Made by a program: the position numbers and the translations under genes | Shown here: positions 1 to 8,580 of the stretch, piece by piece | Layout: the number at the start of each line of letters is the position of its first letter | Position numbering within the stretch: position 1 is the first letter of the stretch | Source: an uncultured Flavobacterium sp. | GTDB taxonomy: Bacteria > Bacteroidota > Bacteroidia > Flavobacteriales > Flavobacteriaceae | DNA length: 41,578 nt | Assembly (NCBI GenBank): GCA_913061465.1 | Contig: CAJXSU010000011.1 | Span: forward strand, 1-41,578 | Direction of reading: 5' to 3' | The notes under the pieces: generated by a model | Database searches by the model: none | Seen by the model: only the letters and a program-made list of their open reading frames with translations | What the model was told of the DNA's origin: nothing

Positions 1-139
1 TTGATAAAATCTCGAAGGCGTCTTTACTAATCACTACAGACGAAACTCCGTCCATATCTTCTAATTTATCAAAAGTTGATTGTCCATAACTTAATGTTGA
101 TATAATTGCAAAGGCAATTAAAAGAATTGTTTTTTTCAT
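1..139 (-). CDS. DUF4252 domain protein, N-terminal part (cut by window edge)
   Basis: Only the first 46 codons are in the window; the reading frame runs off the left edge. The visible part is a signal peptide (MKKTILLIAFAIISTLSYGQ) followed by FDKLEDMDGVSSVVISKDAF, which matches my memory of the start of DUF4252 proteins of Flavobacteriia. The function of that family is unknown; the signal peptide points to export. It lies 24 bases downstream of the small membrane protein gene and in the same direction, so it is probably the last or third gene of the ECF sigma operon. The family assignment rests on a short stretch and is moderately secure; that it is a genuine secreted protein is clearer. 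Confidence 0.7.
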   Translation of the reverse strand, partial: MKKTILLIAFAIISTLSYGQSTFDKLEDMDGVSSVVISKDAFEILS

Positions 140-163
140 TGTTGTTTAATTTAATTGATATTA

Positions 164-598
164 TTACTTGATTTTTTTAAATATTTTATAAACTGAATCT
201 TCATAAACATGAAGTTTTTTTAATGCTTGATTTCCCTTTTTTAGATTTGTTGAAACTAATTTTAATACGTTGGTGATTTGTGCTAGATTTTCAGCTGCTT
301 GTTTTTTTTGATTGTATTGATTAATCATAGTTAATCCCGAATACGTGCTTAACAATAATGTTATTGATGCAGCTACCATTAACCAGTTTCTTTTTTTAAT
401 TTTATTATTTAATTTAATTTTTTTGGTGTATGTTTCATCATTGTTACTTTTAAAATAATTAAAAATTAGTTGATATTCCTTTAAATGTGGAGCAACTTTA
501 TTTGAGGTGAAATACATTCTTAAAATATCTTCCTCTTTTAATGTTGTCTCAGCATTTTTATATTTTACTAATAATCTTTCAATCTTGGTTAACTCCAT
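164..598 (-). CDS. Small single-pass membrane protein, possible anti-sigma factor
   Basis: A 144-residue protein with no family I recognise. Residues 1-65 are charged and probably cytoplasmic, one hydrophobic segment spans about residues 71-93, and a Lys-rich region of about 50 residues follows on the other side. The ATG lies inside the 3' end of the ECF sigma gene (20-base overlap), which suggests translational coupling. A small single-pass protein encoded directly after an ECF sigma factor is the usual arrangement for an anti-sigma factor, so that is the inferred role. No zinc-binding HxxxCxxC anti-sigma motif is visible, so it is not a classic ZAS protein. The DUF4252 gene follows downstream. 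Confidence 0.75.
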   Translation of the reverse strand: MELTKIERLLVKYKNAETTLKEEDILRMYFTSNKVAPHLKEYQLIFNYFKSNNDETYTKKIKLNNKIKKRNWLMVAASITLLLSTYSGLTMINQYNQKKQAAENLAQITNVLKLVSTNLKKGNQALKKLHVYEDSVYKIFKKIK

Positions 599-1094
599 AA
601 CTATGCTGTTTAGTAAGTTGTTCTCTAATTGTTTTTCTTGCTCTTGATAAAGAAACTCTAACGGCTGTTGGCTTCATATTTACCATTTCACAAATTTCTT
701 TAAAATTATATTGTTCAACATCTCTCAATTGAATTATTATTTTTTGCTGATCTGGTAGATTGTCAATAAGTAAATGAACTCTATCTACACTATCTATGTA
801 TTCCAATTTTTTATCTAAACTTGTCTCTTTCTCTTTGTAATTACCATGAATTAATGTTAAGTTACCAGCCTGTTTTGATTTTAGTCGGTCATAACAGTAA
901 TTTTTAGTCATCGTCATCGCAAAAGCTTCTGTATTTCTGTAGCTAGTAATCTTATCTTTATTTTTCCATAACTTTAATAATAACTCTTGAGTCGCGTCTT
1001 CAGCTTCATCTTTAGAAACTAATAATCTTTTAGCCAATCTGAAGACTTTATCTTTAAAGGGTAAAACAACTTTCAAAAAGTCAGATTCATTCAT
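579..1094 (-). CDS. ECF-type RNA polymerase sigma factor
   Basis: Sigma-70 family protein of the short ECF class. Region 2 covers about residues 5-70, with the helix containing DEAEDATQELLLKLW that binds core polymerase and the -10 region. Region 4 is the C-terminal helix-turn-helix, around LPDQQKIIIQLRDVE and the AVRVSLSRARKTIREQL recognition helix. I place the start at the ATG in MNESDFLKVV, because related proteins begin there; the frame stays open upstream to a GTG at 1151, but those 19 residues do not look like sigma sequence. It overlaps the next gene by 20 bases and is divergent from the S41 lipoprotein pair, with 134 bases between. Its target promoters cannot be read from this window. 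Confidence 0.93.
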   Translation of the reverse strand: MNESDFLKVVLPFKDKVFRLAKRLLVSKDEAEDATQELLLKLWKNKDKITSYRNTEAFAMTMTKNYCYDRLKSKQAGNLTLIHGNYKEKETSLDKKLEYIDSVDRVHLLIDNLPDQQKIIIQLRDVEQYNFKEICEMVNMKPTAVRVSLSRARKTIREQLTKQHSYGVNQD

Positions 1095-1228
1095 TTCTAT
1101 AGTTTCTAAGCTTAAATTATAAGAAAACTTTATCTCTTCGACGAAGTACACTATAATTTGTTACACCAATAGATGAAAAAATACTATTTATACTTAAATT
1201 GCGTATTATTGTTATTGTAAAACAAGTT

Positions 1229-2716
1229 ATGAAAGAAATAATACTGAAACCTCTTATTTTAATTTTATTTGTAAATATTTGGCTTCTAGGTTGTGATAAA
1301 TCAGAAAACGAATTAAACCCATCTATTGAAGTACAGGATTTTGTTTGGAAGGGCTTAAATGCTTATTATTTATATCAAGAGGATATTGATGATTTATCTG
1401 ACAGACGTTTTAGTTCTAATCAACAATTAGAGAGTTATCTTAGTGGTTTTGATTCTCCAGAATCCATTTTTAATTCATTAAGAAAAAATTCAGATTCGAG
1501 ATCATTGTTAATAGAAAATTATGAAATTTCAGATTCACCATTACCACTAAGGTCATCATTTACCACAGGTATGGAATTTGGAATCTTTAAAGATCAAAAT
1601 GTATTAGATACTATTATAGGATATGTATCTCATATTCTCCCCTCATCACAAGCATCAACGAATAACATCTCAAGAGGTGATTTTTTCTATGGTGTAATAA
1701 ATGAGGAAACCGATACTATATTTTTAAGAGAAGATAATTACAGAACTCTTTTAATAGATTATCCTCAAGACACCCTTAAATTACTAATGGCATATTATGA
1801 TGGAGACTCACTAGCGAATAATAATATAAGGGTAGATTTGGTAAAAAAAAATTATCAATATCCTCCTGTATTATTAAAAAAAGTGTTTAATCTTGGTGTA
1901 AAAAATGTGGGGTATCTTTTGTATAATAATGATTTTTCTGACAATTATATAGCAGATGTAAATTCATCAATGTTAGAATTTAAAAATCAATCTGTAAACG
2001 AATTAATTATTGATTTAAGATTTTCTATAGGAAGTCATTCTGATGCAAGAACCATGTCGGAAATTGCCTCAATGATTACAGGTCAATTTACTGACGAAAT
2101 ATTATTCAAAGAAAGTTGGAATATTAAATCTCAAACTTGGTTTGAACTCAATCAACCTGATTCACTTGTTACAAAATTCCCAACAAAGCTTCAAGATAAT
2201 TCAACAATTAATAGTTTAAATCTTACAGATGTTTATGTTATATTAAATGGTGATAGTTTTTCTGGCTCTTCTGCTACAGAATTACTCATAAATAGTCTTA
2301 AGCCTTATATAAATGTTCATGTTTTAGGAAATAAGACGAGAGGAGATAATTTAGGAGCTATTAATTTATACGACTCACCTGATTATGATGCTTTTAATAT
2401 CAATTTAAATCATATGTATTCTGTAAGACCTGTAGCTTTGACATTCTTTAATAAAGAAGATGAAACTTATAATTCTGGAATTAATCCAACTGTTTCATTA
2501 TGTCCTTCGGAAGATCCGCTCAACCTTGGTGAATTAGGTGAGGTATCAGATCCCCTTCTCGGAGATGTGCTTCAATATATTACTACTGGAGATTCAGGGT
2601 TAAACTTTATATGTAATCCATTTGAACTTGAAATGATTTATAATTCCATAAATTCACAGAGGATTATTGATCAAGGAACTTTTATAAAACAAGATTTACC
2701 AAATTTAGGACAATAA
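1229..2716 (+). CDS. S41-family peptidase-like lipoprotein, probably inactive
   Basis: A 495-residue lipoprotein: signal peptide with lipobox WLLGC (lipidated Cys22), an N-terminal domain with FVWKGLNAYYLYQEDI, then a tail-specific protease (S41) fold. I start at ATG 1229; a TTG 30 bases upstream is also open but is less likely. It is clearly a paralogue of the next gene. The nucleophile position keeps Ser348 (in SGSSATE), but 25 residues on, where S41 enzymes have the catalytic Lys (KTxGK), this protein has KTRGD with Asp373. The conserved DLRxNxGG loop is DLRFSIGS (about residues 262-269). These changes suggest a pseudoenzyme or binding subunit. The stop and the next start overlap as TAATG, so the two products are likely made together in the cell envelope. 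Confidence 0.88.
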   Translation: MKEIILKPLILILFVNIWLLGCDKSENELNPSIEVQDFVWKGLNAYYLYQEDIDDLSDRRFSSNQQLESYLSGFDSPESIFNSLRKNSDSRSLLIENYEISDSPLPLRSSFTTGMEFGIFKDQNVLDTIIGYVSHILPSSQASTNNISRGDFFYGVINEETDTIFLREDNYRTLLIDYPQDTLKLLMAYYDGDSLANNNIRVDLVKKNYQYPPVLLKKVFNLGVKNVGYLLYNNDFSDNYIADVNSSMLEFKNQSVNELIIDLRFSIGSHSDARTMSEIASMITGQFTDEILFKESWNIKSQTWFELNQPDSLVTKFPTKLQDNSTINSLNLTDVYVILNGDSFSGSSATELLINSLKPYINVHVLGNKTRGDNLGAINLYDSPDYDAFNINLNHMYSVRPVALTFFNKEDETYNSGINPTVSLCPSEDPLNLGELGEVSDPLLGDVLQYITTGDSGLNFICNPFELEMIYNSINSQRIIDQGTFIKQDLPNLGQ

Positions 2717-4179
2717 TGAAAAACATTAGATTTACATATATAGTACTTGTATTAATGTCATTCACATTTTATACTTCTTGTGAAAAAAGTGATAACTATA
2801 TGGCTAGTGAAAATGATGAAATTCATTTGTTCATTTGGAGAGCTATGAATAATTATTATTTATGGCAACAAAATGTTCCAGACTTATCGGACACAAGGTT
2901 TACAAATATTGGTCAATTATATGCTGAATATTCTAATTTTTCATCTCCAAGGGATTTATTTGAAAGTCTAAGATATCAACCGGGAGTTATTGATCGTTTT
3001 TCATGGATTGTTGATGATTATGTTGCCTTAGAAAATTCTTTTCAAGGAATTAACTTAAGTAATGGTATGGAGTTTGGTTTAGTTAGATATGCAAGTGATG
3101 CAACGAAAGTTTTTGGATATGTACGTTATGTTATTTCAGGATCCGATGCAGCTGCTCAAAATATAGCAAGAGGAATGTTATTCACAGAAGTTGATGGTGT
3201 CCAGTTAACAGAATCTAACTATAGAGATCTTCTTTTTGATGACAACACCAACTACACCATTAGTTTGGCAGAATTTAATGATGGGAATCCGGTTACGATT
3301 TCAACATCTATTAATTTATCAAAAACACAACTACAAGAAAATCCTGTTGCAATTGTTAAAACAATTGACGAAGGATCTAATAAAATAGGCTATCTGCTAT
3401 ATAATCAGTTTTCTAGTAGTTTTGATGGAGAATTAAATGCTGCTTTTGCCAACTTTCAATCAGAAAATATAACAGACCTAATTATAGATCTTCGTTATAA
3501 TGGTGGTGGAAGTGTAACTACTGCTTCGTATTTGGGCGCTATGGTTACCGGGCAATTCAATGGTCAATTATATTCTAAAGAACAATGGAACTCAAAAGTA
3601 ATGAATGCCTTAGATGCAAGTGTTTTTGAAAATAACTTTACGAATCAAATTATTAATAAAGATCAAAATCAAAATATAATTTTACAAGAACCTATTAATT
3701 CACTTAATTTAAATCGTGTTTATTTTATTACTTCAGGCAGCTCAGCTTCAGCATCTGAATTAGTTATGAATAGTTTATCATCTTATATAGATGTTAGTTC
3801 TGTAGGTAAAAAAACCATTGGTAAGGTTCAAGGCTCTGTAACATTATACGATTCAGACAATTATACAAGGACTGGAGAGAATTTAGCGTCAAATCACACA
3901 TGGGCACTTCAGCCTCTGGTATTAGAGATTAAAAATAAAGATAATTCTAACGAACCTAATGGAATTGAACCAACTGTAGTATTTCCGGAAGATTATAATA
4001 ATCTAGGAGTGTTGGGTGAACGAAGCGAACCACTTTTAGATAGAACTATTCTTTTAATTACATCAGGGGGACGGTCAGGAATTAATAAATCAAACACATT
4101 CCTTAACTTGGAAGAGATTAATGACTCCAAGGCTATTAACCCTATGAAAAATAATATGTTCATAGAGCTAAAAAAATAA
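2716..4179 (+). CDS. S41-family peptidase lipoprotein (intact active site)
   Basis: A 487-residue lipoprotein with a signal peptide and lipobox YTSC (Cys22), an N-terminal domain (LFIWRAMNNYYLW), a PDZ-like middle part (about 110-205) and an S41 C-terminal-processing-peptidase core. The loop DLRYNGGG is at 258-265; the nucleophile is Ser345 in GSSASASE, and Lys370 in KTIGK lies 25 residues later, the spacing of the Ser-Lys dyad in CtpA and Tsp. It is therefore expected to be an active envelope protease. It follows the degenerate paralogue with a one-base TAATG overlap and converges on the patatin gene eight bases away. The substrate is unknown. The C-terminal 40 residues lie outside the family core. 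Confidence 0.93.
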   Translation: MKNIRFTYIVLVLMSFTFYTSCEKSDNYMASENDEIHLFIWRAMNNYYLWQQNVPDLSDTRFTNIGQLYAEYSNFSSPRDLFESLRYQPGVIDRFSWIVDDYVALENSFQGINLSNGMEFGLVRYASDATKVFGYVRYVISGSDAAAQNIARGMLFTEVDGVQLTESNYRDLLFDDNTNYTISLAEFNDGNPVTISTSINLSKTQLQENPVAIVKTIDEGSNKIGYLLYNQFSSSFDGELNAAFANFQSENITDLIIDLRYNGGGSVTTASYLGAMVTGQFNGQLYSKEQWNSKVMNALDASVFENNFTNQIINKDQNQNIILQEPINSLNLNRVYFITSGSSASASELVMNSLSSYIDVSSVGKKTIGKVQGSVTLYDSDNYTRTGENLASNHTWALQPLVLEIKNKDNSNEPNGIEPTVVFPEDYNNLGVLGERSEPLLDRTILLITSGGRSGINKSNTFLNLEEINDSKAINPMKNNMFIELKK

Positions 4180-4187
4180 CATCTTTT

Positions 4188-5111
4188 CTAGATGTCTATT
4201 ATGTCTGCTCTGAACTCACTGCTATTAAGTTTATCTCTCTTATGAGCATATTCGTAACCAGAACTCCACCATTTAGACATTTTTTTTGCATCAAATACTA
4301 ATGAATTAGTTGTTAAAACTGTAGGAGTATAATATAAATTTAACTCTACGTTATTTTGTTTGGCTGATAATTTACCAATAGTAATATTGTGTTTTTCAAC
4401 ATGCTCCATCATAAACTCTTGGATAGTAAATAATAATGAAAATGGATTCTTAGCAGGCATTCTATTAATTTGAGTAATCTCAGTTTCTAAAATAATAGCA
4501 TCGATCACTTTTGCTCCTCTTTCAATAGCTTCTCTAATAGGAATTAAACAACCAAAACCACCATCACCGTATTGATATCCATTTTTTTCTAATAAACTCA
4601 TAAAAGGAATATAATTACAGGAACCCCAAATCCAATCACAAAAGTCTTCATAACTATGTTCTTGTATTGACTTATATTCTATTCGATTAGCTGTAAAGTT
4701 GGAAATAGTTACGACGACCTCTTTTTTTTCTTCAAGTATAGTATCATAAATATCTTTAGTAATATTTTTTGTGATTAACTTTCTTAAATTTTTACTTTCC
4801 CCAAAGGTTTTACTTCCTCTAAGAAAATTTAATATCGTTGCTGAGTGCCTAATATTTACAATAGTTACCCCATTTTTATTAATAATTTTGAAAGGGTTAA
4901 TATTAAAAATGCTTCGTTGATTGACCCCTGTATATATAGTTTTAAGAGCATCTATTTCACCTAGTGCTAAATGTGAAACCATTAAACTACCCGTAGATGT
5001 ACCTAAGAAGATATCATAAGTATTTTTCTTTTCCTTTAATAAATATTCAGCTACACCACCTGCAAATGCTCCCTTACTTCCTCCACCAGAAATTACTAAC
5101 GCTTTCTTCAT
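4188..5111 (-). CDS. Patatin-like phospholipase family protein
   Basis: Ser-Asp dyad acyl hydrolase of the patatin family. The oxyanion-hole loop GGGSKG is at residues 9-14, the nucleophile elbow GTSTG has Ser39, and the catalytic Asp183 is in YGDGGFG. The length of 307 residues is right for a stand-alone bacterial patatin. There is no signal peptide, so it probably acts in the cytoplasm or at the inner face of the membrane; the substrate (phospholipid or another acyl ester) cannot be told. It ends tail to tail with the S41 gene and is divergent from the Asp-box lipoprotein, with a short shared upstream region of 46 bases. Confidence 0.93.
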   Translation of the reverse strand: MKKALVISGGGSKGAFAGGVAEYLLKEKKNTYDIFLGTSTGSLMVSHLALGEIDALKTIYTGVNQRSIFNINPFKIINKNGVTIVNIRHSATILNFLRGSKTFGESKNLRKLITKNITKDIYDTILEEKKEVVVTISNFTANRIEYKSIQEHSYEDFCDWIWGSCNYIPFMSLLEKNGYQYGDGGFGCLIPIREAIERGAKVIDAIILETEITQINRMPAKNPFSLLFTIQEFMMEHVEKHNITIGKLSAKQNNVELNLYYTPTVLTTNSLVFDAKKMSKWWSSGYEYAHKRDKLNSSEFRADIIDI

Positions 5112-5157
5112 TATTCAACAAATGATTTATGTATTTTCGTTTTATAAAAATACCAAA

Positions 5158-6207
5158 ATGAAATCATTATTTGCAGGAGTTTTTTTATTTGTTTTTTTTA
5201 CGTCTTGTTCTAAAGATTATAAACCCAGAAAATTAGATAATGTATATATTAAAGAATTTAATATTGATAGTACTAGTATTCGTTCTCTAGTCGCTATTGA
5301 TTCTTTGACAATGTATTATGCAGGGTCTAATGGGCATGTTGGATTTACAAATAATGGAGGTGATACTTGGCATACAAAACAATTAAAATATCAAGACTCT
5401 ATCTTTCCTAATTTTAGAAGTATGGCATATAATGTAAACACAAACTTAGTTTACGCTCTTTCTATTACTAACCCTGCTTTACTTTATCAATATAATTTCT
5501 CTGATACGCTTATTGTTTATGAAGAAAAACATCCAAAAGTTTTTTATGATTCAATGAAATTTTTTGATGAAAAACATGGTATTGCTATGGGTGACCCAAC
5601 GGATGGAAATTGTTTATCTATTATACTTACAAATGACGGTGGTAATACATGGAATAAAATTCCTTGTGAACAAATCCCTAAAGTGGAAGATGGGGAAGCT
5701 GCATTTGCTGCAAGCAATACAAATATTAAAGTTTTGGGTAATACTGTTTGGATTGTTACAGGTGGTATAAAATCTAGAGTTTTTAAATCTATTGATTTAG
5801 GAATAACTTGGAATGTTTATGAAACTCCTATTATTCAAGGTTCTAGTACAGAAGGGATCTACTCTATTGATTTTTTTGATGAAAAAAATGGAATTGTTAT
5901 CGGTGGAGATTATTCTAAGCCTGAGAAAAATTTAAAGAATAAAGCAATTACTTTTGACGGTGGACAAACGTGGGCTTTGGTAGCAGATGGGCAAAACCCA
6001 AACTATAAAAGTTGTGTTCAATATGTACCCAAGACTGAAGGAAAAGAGATTTTTGCAGTGGGTAAAACAGGGATCTCCTATTCTAATAATGGAGGATTAA
6101 ATTGGAATGAAGTAAATAGTAGTTCTTATTATTCAATACAGTTTGTTGATAAAAATACTGCCTGGTTAACAGGCAACAATAAAATAGGAAAGTTAATTAT
6201 TCCATAA
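5158..6207 (+). CDS. Asp-box (BNR/YCF48-like) beta-propeller lipoprotein
   Basis: Lipoprotein of 349 residues with lipobox FTSC (Cys17). At least five Asp-box motifs (SxDxGxTW) are visible: TNNGGDTW, TNDGGNTW, SIDLGITW, TFDGGQTW and SNNGGLNW. This indicates a beta-propeller like those annotated as YCF48/photosystem II stability factor-like or 'oxidoreductase' in Flavobacteriia; I see no cofactor-binding motif that supports an enzymatic role. The start is ATG 5158, since the signal peptide begins at MKSLFAG; an in-frame ATG at 5122 adds 12 residues that do not fit. It is two bases from the next lipoprotein gene, which in turn sits next to pepT, so the three probably form one transcript. Confidence 0.85.
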   Translation: MKSLFAGVFLFVFFTSCSKDYKPRKLDNVYIKEFNIDSTSIRSLVAIDSLTMYYAGSNGHVGFTNNGGDTWHTKQLKYQDSIFPNFRSMAYNVNTNLVYALSITNPALLYQYNFSDTLIVYEEKHPKVFYDSMKFFDEKHGIAMGDPTDGNCLSIILTNDGGNTWNKIPCEQIPKVEDGEAAFAASNTNIKVLGNTVWIVTGGIKSRVFKSIDLGITWNVYETPIIQGSSTEGIYSIDFFDEKNGIVIGGDYSKPEKNLKNKAITFDGGQTWALVADGQNPNYKSCVQYVPKTEGKEIFAVGKTGISYSNNGGLNWNEVNSSSYYSIQFVDKNTAWLTGNNKIGKLIIP

Positions 6208-6208
6208 A

Positions 6209-6757
6209 ATGAAATTTAAAATTCTTTTACTATTTATAATAGTATTCAATTCATGTTCAAAAAAATCCGAATTTATAAAGGGGTTTAATTGCAATATTGA
6301 AACCTTTTCAAACCTGGAGAGAATTGAAGATGTGAAAAATTTATTTTCTGTTTATTATCCAGATCATTGGAAGACTAACTTCTATTATGATACGCATCAA
6401 TCTTCAATTTTTACCGCAGACACAACGAAACAATTAAAAGAAACTACATTACTAGATATTACACATATTTCTAATAAAATTATTTTTGACTCTAATTTTT
6501 TAAAAAAATTTAAATCAAATTTGTCTGAACTAGAACTCACAGAAATACGTGCAAGCAAAATAATTTTTAAAGAAAAGCCTTCCTTTTATTCCGAAGCTAC
6601 AGGGATGAAAAATAATTTTAATTATTACGTATTTAATCTCTTTATAAAGTTAGATGAAAATAATTATATTCACTCTAAAATTGAGGTTTATGGAAATGTA
6701 TTGAGAGAGAAAAGAATTTGTAAAGGAATCAATTTATTAGAAAAAACAATATTTTAA
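6209..6757 (+). CDS. Small lipoprotein of unknown function
   Basis: 182 residues beginning with a short signal peptide and lipobox FNSC (Cys16), followed by SKKS, so it is probably anchored in the outer or inner membrane. I do not recognise a domain. The mature part is a mix of short hydrophobic strands and charged loops, with one Cys near position 28 and one near 173 that could form a disulfide. The ATG comes one base after the stop of the Asp-box lipoprotein, and pepT starts one base after its own stop, so it is the middle gene of a tightly packed three-gene unit. Confidence 0.75.
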   Translation: MKFKILLLFIIVFNSCSKKSEFIKGFNCNIETFSNLERIEDVKNLFSVYYPDHWKTNFYYDTHQSSIFTADTTKQLKETTLLDITHISNKIIFDSNFLKKFKSNLSELELTEIRASKIIFKEKPSFYSEATGMKNNFNYYVFNLFIKLDENNYIHSKIEVYGNVLREKRICKGINLLEKTIF

Positions 6758-6758
6758 G

Positions 6759-8003
6759 ATGATGAATAAAGAACATATTACTAAAAGGTTTTTAAGTTAT
6801 GTAACTATAGATACAGAATCTGATCCTAACAATCCTGCATTTCCAAGTACAGAAAAACAATGGGATTTAGCTAGGTTTTTAGTTAAAGAACTCACAGATA
6901 TTGGAATGAACGATATAACATTAGATGAAAACTGTTATGTGATGGCAACTTTACCTAGTAATTTAGACTATGAAGTTCCAACAATTGGATTTGTTTCTCA
7001 TATAGATACTACACCAGATTTTACAGGGGCTAATGTAAATCCACAAATTCATCATCAATATGATGGAAAAGACATTATTCTTAACGAAAAAGAAAATATT
7101 GTATTAAGCCCATCTTACTTTCAAGACTTGCTTCAATATAAAGGACAAACTATTATTACTACAGACGGTTCCACACTTTTGGGAGCAGATGATAAAGCTG
7201 GAGTTACCGAAATTGTTTCTGCAATGGAATATCTAATCAATCATCCTGAAATAAAACATGGTAAAATAAGAATTTGCTTTACTCCTGATGAAGAGGTTGG
7301 AAAGGGAGCTCATAAATTTGATGTTGAAAAATTTGGAGCAGAATGGGCGTATACAATGGATGGTAGTCAAATAGGAGAATTAGAATATGAAAATTTTAAT
7401 GCTGCAGGTGCAAAAGTAACCATAACTGGAAAAATTGTACACCCAGGATATGCTAAGGGTAAAATGATAAATTCTATGACTATTGGAAGTGATTTTGTGT
7501 CTAGATTACCCAAAAATGAAGTCCCTGAATCTACAGAGGCTTATGATGGTTTTTTTCATTTACATCAATTTGAAGGTAAAGTTGAACGAACTCTTTTAAA
7601 CTTTATCATAAGAGATCATGATCGTAATTTATTTGAAGAAAGAAAACAATTTATGATAGACCTGGTGAATAAAATGAATATTGAACTTGGTATTAATGCA
7701 ATTGAAATAGATATAAAAGATCAATATTTTAATATGAAAGAAAAAATAGTTCCTGTAATGCATATTGTAGATATCGCTGAAGAGGTAATGACCGATATTG
7801 GAATCATACCATTAATAAAACCTATTAGAGGGGGTACAGATGGTTCTCAACTCTCTTTTATGGGGCTTCCATGTCCTAATATATTTGCTGGTGGTCACAA
7901 TTTTCATGGAAGATATGAGTATGTTCCTGTTGAATCTATGATAAAAGCCACTGAGGTAATTATTGGAATTTCAGAAAAAGTAGCACTTAAATTTAAAAAT
8001 TAG
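6759..8003 (+). CDS. pepT: Peptidase T (tripeptide aminopeptidase)
   Basis: M20-family zinc aminopeptidase of 414 residues that releases the N-terminal residue of tripeptides in the cytoplasm. The expected di-zinc ligands can be placed: His81 and Asp83 in SHIDTTPDF, Asp144 in LGADDKAG, Glu178/Glu179 in PDEEVGKG, Asp201 in TMDGSQ, and the C-terminal His in the GGHNFHGRYEY motif. Length matches the family. There are two successive ATG codons at the start; either could be used. The last four bases overlap the stop of the convergent acyltransferase gene. It is downstream of two lipoprotein genes with one-base gaps. Confidence 0.97.
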   Translation: MMNKEHITKRFLSYVTIDTESDPNNPAFPSTEKQWDLARFLVKELTDIGMNDITLDENCYVMATLPSNLDYEVPTIGFVSHIDTTPDFTGANVNPQIHHQYDGKDIILNEKENIVLSPSYFQDLLQYKGQTIITTDGSTLLGADDKAGVTEIVSAMEYLINHPEIKHGKIRICFTPDEEVGKGAHKFDVEKFGAEWAYTMDGSQIGELEYENFNAAGAKVTITGKIVHPGYAKGKMINSMTIGSDFVSRLPKNEVPESTEAYDGFFHLHQFEGKVERTLLNFIIRDHDRNLFEERKQFMIDLVNKMNIELGINAIEIDIKDQYFNMKEKIVPVMHIVDIAEEVMTDIGIIPLIKPIRGGTDGSQLSFMGLPCPNIFAGGHNFHGRYEYVPVESMIKATEVIIGISEKVALKFKN

Positions 8004-8539
8004 GACAATTCTGAATGACAACCTTTTACACCTTTGAAAAAAGAGTAAAAATATTCAAAATCTTTTTCTTTATTATTTGTAGTTTCGTAGGGTTTTGAAA
8101 ATTTTATTTGTTTGTGTTCAAAGTCTAAAGTAGCCATAACTATAGGTACATTAGCCCCTTTTGCAATATAATAAAAACCTGTTTTCCAATTCGTTACTTT
8201 TTTTCGTGTTCCTTCTGGAGAAATTCCAAGACGAAACTCTTCCCTTTTCTCAAAAATTTGAACAATTGCATCAACCATATTACTATTTTGACTTCTATCT
8301 ACAGGCGTGCCTCCTAAAGCTCTGAATATAAATCCAAAAGGGCCTTTAAACAAAGAGTTTTTACCAATAAAATTTACTTTTTCACCAGAATAATTTCTAG
8401 CTAAAATAGCAATTGGAAAGTCTTTCCAGCTTGTATGCGGTGCAGCTATCACTACATATTTTTTTAAATGTTTAGGAAAGTCTCCTACTAATTCCCATCC
8501 TAAAATTTGTGTGAATATAAATTTTGATAATTTTTGCAT
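8000..8539 (-). CDS. PlsC-like 1-acylglycerol-3-phosphate O-acyltransferase
   Basis: A 179-residue member of the PlsC/LPLAT acyltransferase family. Motif I HTSWKD (H-x4-D, about residues 35-40) holds the catalytic His and Asp, and motif III SPEGTR (about 107-112) contacts the phosphate of the acceptor. It is shorter than E. coli PlsC and has no clear membrane anchor, like small flavobacterial paralogues; the acceptor may be lysophosphatidate or another lipid. I start at ATG 8539 rather than the in-frame TTG at 8545, because that TTG is the end of a perfect TAAATTTG promoter element. The mRNA would then be nearly leaderless. It ends tail to tail with pepT. Confidence 0.88.
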   Translation of the reverse strand: MQKLSKFIFTQILGWELVGDFPKHLKKYVVIAAPHTSWKDFPIAILARNYSGEKVNFIGKNSLFKGPFGFIFRALGGTPVDRSQNSNMVDAIVQIFEKREEFRLGISPEGTRKKVTNWKTGFYYIAKGANVPIVMATLDFEHKQIKFSKPYETTNNKEKDFEYFYSFFKGVKGCHSELS

Positions 8540-8542
8540 CTT

Positions 8543-8550
8543 CAAATTTA
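8543..8550 (-). promoter_or_regulatory. -7 promoter element TAAATTTG before plsC-like gene
   Basis: Exact match to the Bacteroidota -7 consensus TAnnTTTG on the minus strand. Only three bases separate its G from the ATG at 8539. No convincing -33 TTG is seen. Confidence 0.5.
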
Positions 8551-8580
8551 AAAGTCATAAATTTAAGGACTTATTTTTAA

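Noticed and set aside
1095..1151. Longer sigma factor starting at GTG 1151
   Set aside because: The 19 added residues do not resemble sigma region 2, and relatives start at the MNESDF position.
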